NCBI GenBank assembly: GCA_002383415.1
Contig: DFYU01000078.1
Span: forward strand, 4,140 to 20,075
Direction of reading: 5' to 3'
Length of the DNA: 15,936 bases
DNA from: Geobacter sp. UBA4074
Lineage (GTDB): Bacteria; Desulfobacterota; Desulfuromonadia; Geobacterales; Pseudopelobacteraceae
Shown piece after piece: positions 8,051 through 15,398 of this stretch. Within the stretch, counting starts at the first letter, position 1; every line of letters begins with the position of its first letter. Made by a program: the position numbers and the translations under genes. The notes below the pieces were generated by a model. The model was not told the origin of the DNA, did not search any database, and saw only the letters and a list, made by a program, of their open reading frames with translations.

Positions 8051-9277
8051 ATGGACGCTCTTTCCGAAACCACACCGATCAGCCTCGGTTCAGCCCGCTA
8101 CCGCCGGGCCAACCTGGCCCTGTTCTGCGCCGGCTTTATCACCTTTGTCACCCTCTATGACCTGCAGCCGCTGTTGCCGCTGTTTACCCGTGAATTCGGC
8201 ATCTCCCCGGCCACCAGCAGTCTGACGCTCTCGATCAGCACCGTCACCCTGGCGATCGGCATGCTCTTTTCCGGCATCACTTCCGATGCCGTCGGCCGCA
8301 AACCGCTGATGGTGGCGGCCCTGCTCTGCACCTCGCTCCTGGCCATCGCCACCGCCTTTTCCCATGATCTGACCAGCCTGCTGCTGATCCGCTTCGCCCA
8401 AGGGGCGGCCCTGGCCGGGGTGCCGTCGGTGGCCATGGCCTACCTGGGTGACGAGATGGACAGCAGCGCCATCGCCTCGGCCATGGGGCTCTACATCAGC
8501 GGCAATGCCGTGGGCGGCATGTGCGGCCGGATCATCACCGCCATCATGGCCGACTACCTGCCCTGGCGCACCGCCATCGGCATCATCGGCTGCGTCAGCC
8601 TGCTGCTGGCGCTTTATTTCACCACCATGCTGCCGCCGGCAGTCGGCTTCAAAAAACGGCCCTTTGCCCTGCGTACCCTGCTGCCGTCGCTTGCGCATCA
8701 CCTCAAAGACCCCGGCATGCGTTACCTGTTCGGGGTCTCCTTTCTCTGCATGGGCTGCTTTATCAGCATGTATAATTATATCGGCTTCCGCCTGCTGGAC
8801 CGGCCCTATGGCTTAAGCCAATCCAGCACCAGCCTGATCTTTCTGGTCTACTTCCTGGGTTCCTTAAGCTCGGCCGCCATGGGCCGCCTGATGCACCGCT
8901 TTGGCAGACGCTGTGTGGTGCGCCTGACCATCACTGCCATGGTAGTGGGTACCCTCTGCACCCTGGCCACCCCGCTGGCCATGATCGTGACCGGCGTCGG
9001 GCTGTTTACCTGCGGCTTCTTCGGCCTGCACAGCATCGCCTCGGGCTGGGTCAGCCGCCGGGCCCAGGTGCACCGCGCCCAGGCCACCTCGCTGTACCTC
9101 TTCTCCTACTACCTGGGTTCAAGCATCTCCGGCACCGTGGGCGGTCTGTTCTGGCTCGAGTTCGGCTGGCGCGGCGTCTCTGCCATGATCTTTCTGCTGC
9201 TGCTGCTGACCATCGCCTGCACCGAGCAGCTCCACCGCTCCTTCAGCGAGCAGCCGGCACCAAGTGGCGGAAATTGA
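8051..9277 (+). CDS. MFS transporter, YnfM-like
   Basis: A 408-residue major facilitator superfamily permease with about 12 hydrophobic segments. The opening TLYDLQPLLPLFTREFGIS (about 34-52) and the motif A loop GITSDAVGRKP (75-85) between segments 2 and 3 resemble the YnfM/YNFM group of putative efflux transporters. A basic central loop lies near 200-225 (FKKRPF and following). Substrate unknown; family members are usually assigned to drug, sugar or organic-acid export on weak evidence. The ATG directly follows the TGA of the sigma54 activator with no intervening base, so it is probably translated by coupling and cotranscribed with the signalling genes. Its position between the activator and the TRAP operon suggests a link to the same substrate, but nothing in the sequence proves this. 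Confidence 0.88.
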   Translation: MDALSETTPISLGSARYRRANLALFCAGFITFVTLYDLQPLLPLFTREFGISPATSSLTLSISTVTLAIGMLFSGITSDAVGRKPLMVAALLCTSLLAIATAFSHDLTSLLLIRFAQGAALAGVPSVAMAYLGDEMDSSAIASAMGLYISGNAVGGMCGRIITAIMADYLPWRTAIGIIGCVSLLLALYFTTMLPPAVGFKKRPFALRTLLPSLAHHLKDPGMRYLFGVSFLCMGCFISMYNYIGFRLLDRPYGLSQSSTSLIFLVYFLGSLSSAAMGRLMHRFGRRCVVRLTITAMVVGTLCTLATPLAMIVTGVGLFTCGFFGLHSIASGWVSRRAQVHRAQATSLYLFSYYLGSSISGTVGGLFWLEFGWRGVSAMIFLLLLLTIACTEQLHRSFSEQPAPSGGN

Positions 9278-9388
9278 CCACCACCTGCCGGCGGATTTTC
9301 GCCATCCAGAGGCGATTCGTCAGCCAAAGCGCCTGAGAGAAAAAAATGATTGCCAGCCATAACAGCTAATTAGCGTAAACAGCATTTA

Positions 9389-9405
9389 TTGGCACTTGCA
9401 TTGCT
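9389..9405 (+). promoter_or_regulatory. Sigma54 (RpoN) promoter of the dctPQM operon
   Basis: The sequence TTGGCAC TTGCA TTGCT fits the sigma54 consensus TGGCAC-N5-TTGCW without mismatch and keeps the invariant GG (9391-9392) and GC (9403-9404) ten bases apart. Initiation would fall about 12 bp beyond the GC, near 9415-9417, giving a leader of about 60 nt before the dctP ATG with its strong Shine-Dalgarno. It sits 112 bp after the MFS gene and about 1.3 kb after an NtrC-type activator gene, the expected pairing. The enhancer sites bound by the activator should lie in 9278-9388 or inside the MFS 3' end; I could not define them by eye. Confidence 0.85.
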
Positions 9406-9475
9406 TGATAAAACCCGATTTTAGGATACACTCCAGACTTTCAGCAGTACGTCCAATCACAAGGAGGAACGCCCG

Positions 9476-10474
9476 ATGTTCAGAAAGATCACCGTAGCAG
9501 TTCTGACCCTGGCCCTGAGCCTGCCGCTGGCAGCTCAGGCCGAGCCGATCGTGATCAAGTTCAGTCACGTGGTCGCCACCAACACCCCCAAAGGGGCAGC
9601 AGCGGAGTACTTCAAGAAGATCGCCGAAGAGCGCACCAAGGGTCGCGTCAAGGTGGAGGTCTACCCCAACAGCCAGCTCTACAAAGACAAGGAAGAGATG
9701 GAGATGTTGCAGATCGGCGCAGTGCAAATGCTGGCCCCTTCCCTGGCCAAGTTCGCACCGCTGGGCCTGAAGGAGTTTGAGGTATTTGACCTGCCGTTCA
9801 TCTTTAACGACTATGCCGACCTGCACAAGGTGACCCAGGGACCGGTGGGCGCCAAACTGCTCAAAAAACTGGAGTCCAAGGGCCTGATGGGCCTGGCCTA
9901 CTGGGATAACGGCTTCAAGGTGATGTCCGCCAACAAGCCGCTTAGGAAACCTGAAGACATGAAGGGGCTCAAGATGCGGATCCAGTCCTCCAAAGTGCTG
10001 GATTCCCAGATGCGCTCCGTAGGCGCAATTCCGCAGGTCATGGCCTTCTCCGAGGTCTATCAGGCCCTGCAGACCGGCGTGGTTGACGGCACCGAGAACC
10101 CCCCGTCAAACCTCTACACCCAGAAGATGCATGAAGTACAAAAGTACGTAACCATGTCCAACCATGGCTACCTGGGCTACGCCGTACTGGTCAACAAGAA
10201 GTTCTGGATGGGCCTGCCGGCCGATATCCGCACCATCCTGGAAGGCGCCATGAAGGATGCCACCAAGTATGCCAACGATATCGCCAAGAAGGACAACGAC
10301 AAGGCCATGGCTGAGGTGAAAAAGTCAGGCAAGTCCCAGATCATCACCCTGACCGCCGCTGAGCGTAAAGCCTGGAAGAAGGCCATGGACAAGGCCCACA
10401 AGGACAACGCTGCCCGGATCGGCAACGACATCGTGCAGGAAGTCTACAAGGCAACCGGCTACAGCGCCAACTAG
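9476..10474 (+). CDS. dctP: TRAP transporter periplasmic binding protein DctP
   Basis: A 332-residue extracytoplasmic solute receptor of the DctP family. A classical signal peptide (residues 1-22, basic start, hydrophobic core, Ala-Gln-Ala before the mature Glu-Pro) leads into IKFSHVVATNTPKG, a typical DctP N-terminus. The ligand-carboxylate Arg is Arg168 in LKMRIQ, followed by the hallmark MAFSEVYQALQTGVVDGTEN (189-208) and KMHEVQKYVTMSNHGYLGY (217-235). The pattern is close to C4-dicarboxylate receptors such as Rhodobacter DctP, so fumarate, malate or succinate are the best guesses; other carboxylates are possible. The Shine-Dalgarno AAGGAGG lies about eight bases before the ATG. It is first in the TRAP operon, behind a sigma54 promoter, and is followed at once by an intrinsic terminator that separates it from dctQ. 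Confidence 0.95.
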   Translation: MFRKITVAVLTLALSLPLAAQAEPIVIKFSHVVATNTPKGAAAEYFKKIAEERTKGRVKVEVYPNSQLYKDKEEMEMLQIGAVQMLAPSLAKFAPLGLKEFEVFDLPFIFNDYADLHKVTQGPVGAKLLKKLESKGLMGLAYWDNGFKVMSANKPLRKPEDMKGLKMRIQSSKVLDSQMRSVGAIPQVMAFSEVYQALQTGVVDGTENPPSNLYTQKMHEVQKYVTMSNHGYLGYAVLVNKKFWMGLPADIRTILEGAMKDATKYANDIAKKDNDKAMAEVKKSGKSQIITLTAAERKAWKKAMDKAHKDNAARIGNDIVQEVYKATGYSAN

Positions 10475-10494
10475 GGCGTAGCTGATCAGTACCG

Positions 10495-10525
10495 GCCGCT
10501 GCGGCCCCCCGCAGCGGCTTTTTTT
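10495..10525 (+). terminator. Intrinsic (probably leaky) terminator between dctP and dctQ
   Basis: A perfect 10-bp GC-rich stem, GCCGCTGCGG (10495-10504) pairing with CCGCAGCGGC (10509-10518), has a CCCC loop and is followed by seven T (10519-10525). This is a textbook Rho-independent terminator, 20 bp after the dctP stop and 26 bp before the dctQ ATG. No separate promoter fits into the 26 bp that remain, so dctQM must depend on read-through. Partial termination would raise the amount of DctP over DctQM. The hairpin could also protect the dctP mRNA 3' end from exonucleases. Confidence 0.9.
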
Positions 10526-10551
10526 GCGAATTTGCTCAGGGAGAAATCCTC

Positions 10552-11220
10552 ATGAAATATCTGGATCGTCTGGAAGAGATCATCATCGGCTTCCTGATCG
10601 GTGCGGCAACGCTGGTTATCTTTGTTTCCGTACTGCACCGCTACACCGCCGGCCTGCCCATTCCCGGCCTGCAGGACTGGCTGCTGAGCATCAATCTCAG
10701 TTGGGCCCAGGAACTGTGCATCTACATGTTTGTCTGGATGGCAAAGTTCGGCGCTGCCTACGGCGTGAGGACCGGTATCCACGTGGGGGTGGACGTCATG
10801 GTCACCCGTCTGCCTGAGCCCTGGCGGGTCAAGTGCGTACTATTGGGCATTGCCGGCGGTGCCCTGTTCACCGGCATCATCGCCTACCTGGGGCTCGCCT
10901 TTGTCTGGGAAAACGGCATGCACTACGCCACCTACAAGATGCTGGGCAGGGATGTCTCCGAGATCATCGAAGGCCCGATCACCCCTGACCTGGAGTGGTC
11001 CACCTGGAAGATCTACTCGGCCGTGCCGCTGGCCTCGTCCCTGATGAGTTTCCGCTTCCTGCAGGTGGGCTGGGCCTTTCTGCGCACCGGCGAGCTGCCG
11101 CACCACGACCACGGCCATGTGGATGGCATTGAGGAAGAGACCGTCGACGCCACCGACGCCCTGGAAGAGTACGGCGAACATAAATTTGAGGATGAGGACA
11201 AAGCAGGAGGTGTGAAATGA
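10552..11220 (+). CDS. dctQ: TRAP transporter small membrane subunit DctQ
   Basis: A 222-residue DctQ-family subunit with four hydrophobic segments (about 10-31, 48-72, 94-119 and 153-175). The conserved region includes WAQELCIYMFVWMAKFGAAY (51-70), followed by GVRTGIHVGVDV (71-82). DctQ forms the membrane complex with DctM and helps dock the binding protein. It is longer than the usual 150-200 residues because of an insert before the last segment (about 121-150) and a hydrophilic C-terminal tail (about 181-222). The tail contains HHDHGH (184-189) followed by a run rich in Glu and Asp; metal binding by the tail is conceivable but unproven. A GGGAGA Shine-Dalgarno precedes the ATG. The stop overlaps the dctM start by 4 bp (ATGA), indicating translational coupling. 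Confidence 0.93.
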   Translation: MKYLDRLEEIIIGFLIGAATLVIFVSVLHRYTAGLPIPGLQDWLLSINLSWAQELCIYMFVWMAKFGAAYGVRTGIHVGVDVMVTRLPEPWRVKCVLLGIAGGALFTGIIAYLGLAFVWENGMHYATYKMLGRDVSEIIEGPITPDLEWSTWKIYSAVPLASSLMSFRFLQVGWAFLRTGELPHHDHGHVDGIEEETVDATDALEEYGEHKFEDEDKAGGVK

Positions 11221-12599
11221 GTTCAGCTGCCGTAGCAGTAGAGCAACTTAGCAAGAAAAAGGCAGCCATCATGCTGGCCGGTATCGCCGTGGTGCTGCTG
11301 GCCCTTGCCACCTTCGGCGGTCATGCCGGTATCGTGTTTGCCATCCTGGCCGCACTGATGCTGACCGGCATGCCGATTTCCATCTCCCTGGGCCTGACCG
11401 TGCTGGCCTTTCTGTTCTTTTTTTCCAATGTACCCACCGAGGCGGTGGCCTTGAAGCTGTTCACCGGCATCGAAAAATTCGAGATCATGGCGATCCCGTT
11501 CTTCATCCTGGCCGGTAACTTCCTGACCCACGGCGGCGTGGCCCGGCGGATGATCAACTTTGCCACCGCCCTGGTGGGCCACTTTAACGGCGGCCTGGCC
11601 CTGGGGGGCGTGGTGGCCTGCGCCCTGTTCGCGGCGGTCTCCGGCTCCAGCCCGGCAACCGTTGTCGCCATCGGCTCGATCCTTTTGCCGGCCATGGTCA
11701 AGCAGGGCTACCCGATGAAGTTCGGCGTGGGGGTCATCGGCACCTCAGGCGGCCTGGGGATCCTGATCCCCCCCTCCATCGTGATGGTGATCTACGCGGT
11801 CTCGGTCAACGAATCCATCGGCCGGTTGTTCATCGCCGGCATCATCCCGGGCCTGCTGCTGGCCGCTACCCTGATGGGCGTCACCTGGCTGGTGGCCAAG
11901 AAGCGCAACTACCCCAAGCAGCCCCGGGCCTCCATCGGCACCATCATCAAAACCTTCCGCGAAAGCTTCTGGGGACTGTTCCTGATCGTGGTGGTGATCG
12001 GCGGCATCTACTCCGGCATCTTCACCCCCACCGAGGCTGCTGCCATGAGCGCGGTCTACGCCTTTTTTGTATCGATCTTTGTCTACAAGGACCTGGGCTT
12101 TAAGGACCTGCCCAAGGTGTTGTTGTCGTCGGCCAGTATGTCGGCCATGCTGCTCTACATCATCACCAACGCGGTCTTGTTCTCTTTCCTGCTCACCTCC
12201 GAGCAGGTGCCCCAGAACCTGACCACCTGGATGGTGGGCCTGGGGCTGTCGTCGGTCACCTTCCTGATCTTCGTCAACGTACTGCTGTTGGCGGCCGGCA
12301 ACTTCATGGAGCCGTCTTCGATCCTCTTGATCACCGCGCCGCTCCTGTTCCCGATCGCCATGGAGCTGGGCATCGACCCGATCCACCTGGGGGTGCTGAT
12401 GACCGTCAACATGGAGATCGGCATGATCACGCCGCCGGTGGGCTTAAACCTGTATGTGGCCAGCGGCATCTCACGGCTGGGGTTGACGGAAACCACCAAG
12501 GCCTGTCTGCCCTGGATCCTGGTGATGCTGGTCTACCTGACCCTGATCACCTATGTGCCGGCTATCTCGCTCTGGCTGCCCAACCTGCTGTACAAGTAG
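11217..12599 (+). CDS. dctM: TRAP transporter large membrane subunit DctM
   Basis: A 460-residue member of the DctM/TRAP large-subunit family, the sodium-coupled carrier subunit of the complex, with many hydrophobic segments. Family landmarks are FKFE-like IEKFEIMAIPFFILAGNFL (85-103), GSSPATVVAIGSILLPAM (143-160), GTSGGLGILIPPSIVMVIYA (175-194) and GIFTPTEAAAMSAV (267-280); a related LITAPLLFP and TPPVGLN follow in the C-terminal half. Typical DctM proteins have about 425-430 residues. Here a charged N-terminus (residues 1-16, with KKK at 13-15) and an additional hydrophobic stretch (about 17-34) precede the usual first segment. Translation probably depends on coupling to dctQ through the ATGA overlap, and the sequence before the start also offers AGGAGG. 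A strong terminator lies 18 bp past the stop. Confidence 0.94.
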   Translation: MSSAAVAVEQLSKKKAAIMLAGIAVVLLALATFGGHAGIVFAILAALMLTGMPISISLGLTVLAFLFFFSNVPTEAVALKLFTGIEKFEIMAIPFFILAGNFLTHGGVARRMINFATALVGHFNGGLALGGVVACALFAAVSGSSPATVVAIGSILLPAMVKQGYPMKFGVGVIGTSGGLGILIPPSIVMVIYAVSVNESIGRLFIAGIIPGLLLAATLMGVTWLVAKKRNYPKQPRASIGTIIKTFRESFWGLFLIVVVIGGIYSGIFTPTEAAAMSAVYAFFVSIFVYKDLGFKDLPKVLLSSASMSAMLLYIITNAVLFSFLLTSEQVPQNLTTWMVGLGLSSVTFLIFVNVLLLAAGNFMEPSSILLITAPLLFPIAMELGIDPIHLGVLMTVNMEIGMITPPVGLNLYVASGISRLGLTETTKACLPWILVMLVYLTLITYVPAISLWLPNLLYK

Positions 12600-12617
12600 C
12601 CGTCAGAATACCACTGA

Positions 12618-12657
12618 AACAACAAAGGGCCGGTCTGCTGACCGGCCCTTTGTTGTT
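12618..12657. terminator. Bidirectional intrinsic terminator between dctM and the CBS-DUF294 gene
   Basis: A perfect 18-bp inverted repeat: AACAACAAAGGGCCGGTC (12618-12635) pairs with its complement at 12640-12657 around a TGCT loop. The GC-rich core GGGCCGGTC is flanked on both strands by TTTGTTGTT, so the structure can end transcription from dctM (plus) and from the convergent gene (minus). Confidence 0.92.
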
Positions 12658-12669
12658 CATGATTCCTCC

Positions 12670-14130
12670 TTACCGCGCGATCATATCCAGCTTGTAATGG
12701 CTGCGCAGGATCTGCAGCAAGGCATCCACCCCCCTGAAGGAGTTGCGCAACTGGGTGCGCTGCCGCTCCGGCAACCGTTCCGGGTCGATACAATTATCCG
12801 GCTTCTGGCCGCTCTTCAGCGCCTCCAGTTGTCGGCCCAACCGCAGGCCAACCAGAAAGCTGAACGAATCCTCGATCAGGTCGAGATTGCGGGAGGAAAC
12901 CAGGTTCATCTCCCGCAGCCGGTCCAGCTTGTCCCAACTGGTGCCGCCCATCAGATCGGCCTCCAGCGCCAGCAAACCGATCCCGCGCACCAGGGCGAAC
13001 ATCCCCCCCTTTTTCAGATCAAGCTTGCCACGACAGGGGCCGCTCTTTTCCACCAGCAGCCGGCCGAACATGCCGACCGGCGGCTTGAAACGAACGATAT
13101 TACGGGCCATGTAGGGAAAAAACAGGGCCGTGCGATGGGCGGATGCATGGATATGCCGCCGCAGTTCCTGCTCGAAATGCAGCTCGCCATGCAGCACCCG
13201 CATATCCTGAAACATGCCGAAGTTAACCATGTTGTCGGGCAGCGGCGTACTGATCCAGCCATCCAGGATCTGCCTCCACCGGGAGAGTGAGTGCCGCCAT
13301 TGAGGATTACTGGCCATGGTATTACCGGGACAACGGGGCACACCCAACTGTTCCAGCCCCTCGATCAGCCGCTGGGCAAACCGTTCCAGTTGCGGCATCA
13401 GCTCCGGCGGAAAGTCGTCGGCATACACAATGGCGCTATCCTGGTCGGTGCGGAAGGTCTGCTCGCGCCGCCCCTCACTGCCCAGGCTCAGGTAAGCCGC
13501 CCCCGGCGGCAGCCTGACCCCCTCTTCCTGATCCAGCAGTTCGATCAGGCGTTGGGTAAAGGCATCGTTAAAGTGGGCCAAGAGCTGCACCACACCACGG
13601 ATATCAACACCGGCCTTGTAGGCCAGGTTGATCATCTCAAACAGACGCGCATTCAGACGCTGCAACTGTTCAATACTGACAGCACGCTCGATCTCGTTAA
13701 GCAGGTACAGCGGGGTGCGGGTCTGAAAGGTCAGCAGATCGGTATCGGTCAGCATGCCCACCAGCTCTCCGCCGGCATCCACCACCCCCACCCGGTGAAA
13801 GTTGTTCCGGGACATCAGTGAGATGGCGTCAAACAGGTAGGCATCTTCACGCAAGGTGATCAACTGTGGCGTCATACACCGGCGCAAGGTCAGATCGGCC
13901 GGATTCCCCTCGCACTCAGCCGTTACCCGCCGCAGATCCCGCACGGTGAAGATACCGTGGGAGCCGTCAGCGTTTTGTACCACCACACAGGTGATATTGC
14001 GCTCCTGCATGATCCGGGTGGCCTCGCGCAGGGTGGTTGCAGGGCTACAGACAACCGGCGGACGACGACAGATCCTGCCGATGGTCATAAAGTACAGCCG
14101 TTCTTCGCTGTGGGCTGCATCGTAGGGCAT
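12670..14130 (-). CDS. CBS-pair / DUF294 nucleotidyltransferase-like signalling protein
   Basis: A 486-residue cytoplasmic protein. Two CBS domains (about 16-75 and 80-135) are followed by a DUF294 nucleotidyltransferase-like domain (about 145-285) with the GlnD-like motif GSEGRREQTFRTDQD (217-231). The metal-ligand Asp pair (Asp229, Asp231) is intact. A DUF294 C-terminal domain (about 310-475) follows. CBS pairs usually bind adenine nucleotides, so this looks like a nucleotide-sensing, possibly nucleotidyl-transferring regulator; its target is unknown. Many relatives carry an N-terminal cyclic-nucleotide-binding domain before the CBS pair, and this one lacks it. Such proteins are often encoded beside DUF4212 and sodium:solute symporter genes, as here, which suggests regulation of organic-acid (acetate) uptake by inference. 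Start at 14130 has a modest purine-rich stretch (AAAGGGA) upstream; Met15 is an alternative. It is convergent with dctM. Confidence 0.87.
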   Translation of the reverse strand: MPYDAAHSEERLYFMTIGRICRRPPVVCSPATTLREATRIMQERNITCVVVQNADGSHGIFTVRDLRRVTAECEGNPADLTLRRCMTPQLITLREDAYLFDAISLMSRNNFHRVGVVDAGGELVGMLTDTDLLTFQTRTPLYLLNEIERAVSIEQLQRLNARLFEMINLAYKAGVDIRGVVQLLAHFNDAFTQRLIELLDQEEGVRLPPGAAYLSLGSEGRREQTFRTDQDSAIVYADDFPPELMPQLERFAQRLIEGLEQLGVPRCPGNTMASNPQWRHSLSRWRQILDGWISTPLPDNMVNFGMFQDMRVLHGELHFEQELRRHIHASAHRTALFFPYMARNIVRFKPPVGMFGRLLVEKSGPCRGKLDLKKGGMFALVRGIGLLALEADLMGGTSWDKLDRLREMNLVSSRNLDLIEDSFSFLVGLRLGRQLEALKSGQKPDNCIDPERLPERQRTQLRNSFRGVDALLQILRSHYKLDMIAR

Positions 14131-14606
14131 GGTCTGTCCCTTTCCCCTAAATATTCAAATATAGTACCCCAGTTTCGTCAGCACGCAATCTGTTTTTCAG
14201 ACCACACCTCACCGGACCTAACACCGTTATAGCAAACAACTTTCACTAATAACAGCTGGATAGAACCGCACAAGCCACGTAAATCAATATCTATACAAGG
14301 TGATAAAGTTTGCTAACGGACACAAAATAACCTTGTTAAATGCATATCTCCGAATATACGCCCAGACAACCATTTTTATAAAACGTATTTTAATCTATAA
14401 AATTAAATAGTTACAACTTTATTTAAAAAAATTTATCGATAGCATTTTTTTTCTATCAAAATTTAAAAAGCTGTTATATAAAAACAGCCATAAAAATAAA
14501 AAAGCATTTTGAAGATCTTGAAAACAGACACAGCGATCGCAGCAGCGACAGCAGCAGAGCAAAACAGGAAAGCCCGAGCCCGACTATCCAGCTACCACGA
14601 GGTATC
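14131..14606. other. AT-rich intergenic region between divergent CBS-DUF294 and iclR-type genes
   Basis: This 476-bp stretch has no credible gene. Its middle part is extremely AT-rich against the GC-rich genome; 14401-14460 contains only nine G or C in 60 bases. It holds a spaced inverted repeat ACAAGGT (14295-14301) / ACCTTGT (14330-14336), a small inverted repeat GCTGTT (14470-14475) / AACAGC (14483-14488) and a degenerate CAG-rich stretch (14530-14560). The layout suits a shared divergent control region with bent DNA, UP elements or a silencing protein target. These roles are inferred. Confidence 0.6.
14161..14188 (-). promoter_or_regulatory. Weak candidate promoter for the CBS-DUF294 gene
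   Basis: On the minus strand TTGCGT (plus 14183-14188) and TACTAT (plus 14161-14166) stand 16 bp apart, about 30 bp before the ATG at 14130. Matches are only 3 and 4 of 6, so this is a tentative call; a TATATT overlapping the -10 is an alternative. Confidence 0.25.
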
Positions 14607-15398
14607 ATGATGCCGAAACGTCAAACGACGCAGACATCAATGTACTCAGTAAAGAGTGTCAAGAACGCGCTGGATGTGCTTGAGATTCTGACCGAGTACG
14701 AGTACGGCATACATCTTGGTGAATTAGCCGCCAAGCTGCAACTGTCACTCAACTGCACCTACCGCATCATGAAAACCCTCTGCGAAAAAGGGATGGTCGA
14801 ATTCAACCAGCACCAGGGGGTCTACCGACTGGGTGTCTATTCTGCAACCCTGGCCCAGAAACTCTTGAAAAGCGTCAGTGTGGTCAGTTATGCCCACCCG
14901 GTGCTTGAGAAGCTGGCTCGCCGTCACGATGAATCCGCCTACATGGTGATCAGTCAGGACAATGAAGTCCTCTTCCTCGACATGGTTGACTGCAGTCAAC
15001 CGATCAAAACCACTTCAATGATGGGACGCCGGATGCCGTTCTTCACCAACGCAGCCGGCAAGGTGATGCGGGCCCTTGATTCGCGGGACCTGCTGGAAAA
15101 GCTGATCAAAAAGAGCGGCCGCCGCAAGGAACTGCCTGATCTGGATCTGCTGGATGCCGAACTGCAGGAAATCCGCCACCGCGGGGTGGCCATCGACCGC
15201 AACGGTCTGGGTGAAGGGATCATCAGCGTGGCGGTTGCGGTGCGGGATTACGCCGGCAAGGTGGTGGGTGCCATCACCCTGGTGGGCCCCTCCTTTCGCC
15301 TGTTGACCGACCGGCTGGAGAGCGAGATCATCCCCTCCCTGCAGGAAGAGGCCGAGGCACTCTCAATGAAGTTCGGTTACACGCGGGCCTTTGCCTGA
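14607..15398 (+). CDS. IclR-family transcriptional regulator
   Basis: A 263-residue IclR-family protein. The N-terminal winged helix-turn-helix spans about 14-78 (SVKNALDVLEILTEYEYGIH, then LGELAAKLQLSLNCTYRIMKTL), and the C-terminal effector domain about 85-255. The latter includes GRRMPFFTNAAGKVMRA (145-161, shared IclR effector-domain motif) and GVAIDRNGLGEGIISVAVAV (195-214). Members bind palindromic sites as dimers of dimers and respond to small carboxylates or aromatics. Encoded just before DUF4212 and a sodium:solute symporter on the same strand, it probably controls that uptake operon and possibly itself; the effector is unknown. Two adjacent ATG codons exist; the second (14610) is better spaced from GAGG (14599-14602), so the true product may lack the first Met. 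Confidence 0.92.
   Translation: MMPKRQTTQTSMYSVKSVKNALDVLEILTEYEYGIHLGELAAKLQLSLNCTYRIMKTLCEKGMVEFNQHQGVYRLGVYSATLAQKLLKSVSVVSYAHPVLEKLARRHDESAYMVISQDNEVLFLDMVDCSQPIKTTSMMGRRMPFFTNAAGKVMRALDSRDLLEKLIKKSGRRKELPDLDLLDAELQEIRHRGVAIDRNGLGEGIISVAVAVRDYAGKVVGAITLVGPSFRLLTDRLESEIIPSLQEEAEALSMKFGYTRAFA

Noticed and set aside
8090..8701. Minus-strand frame of 203 codons inside the MFS gene
   Set aside because: Complement of a membrane protein gene giving a Gly/Gln/Asp-rich, low-complexity translation; no independent support.
9290..9303. GGCG-GATTTT-CGCC dyad upstream of the sigma54 promoter as an enhancer or a terminator of the MFS gene
   Set aside because: Only four base pairs, no T-run after it, and no second copy; too weak to call either an activator site or a terminator.
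11745..12386. Minus-strand frame of 213 codons inside dctM
   Set aside because: Asp/Gln/His-rich translation typical of the antisense of hydrophobic codons; dctM is clearly the real gene.
14530..14560. CAG/GCAGC-rich stretch before the IclR gene as a tandem repeat or CRISPR-like array
   Set aside because: Units are short and irregular with no spacer structure; probably low-complexity leader sequence.
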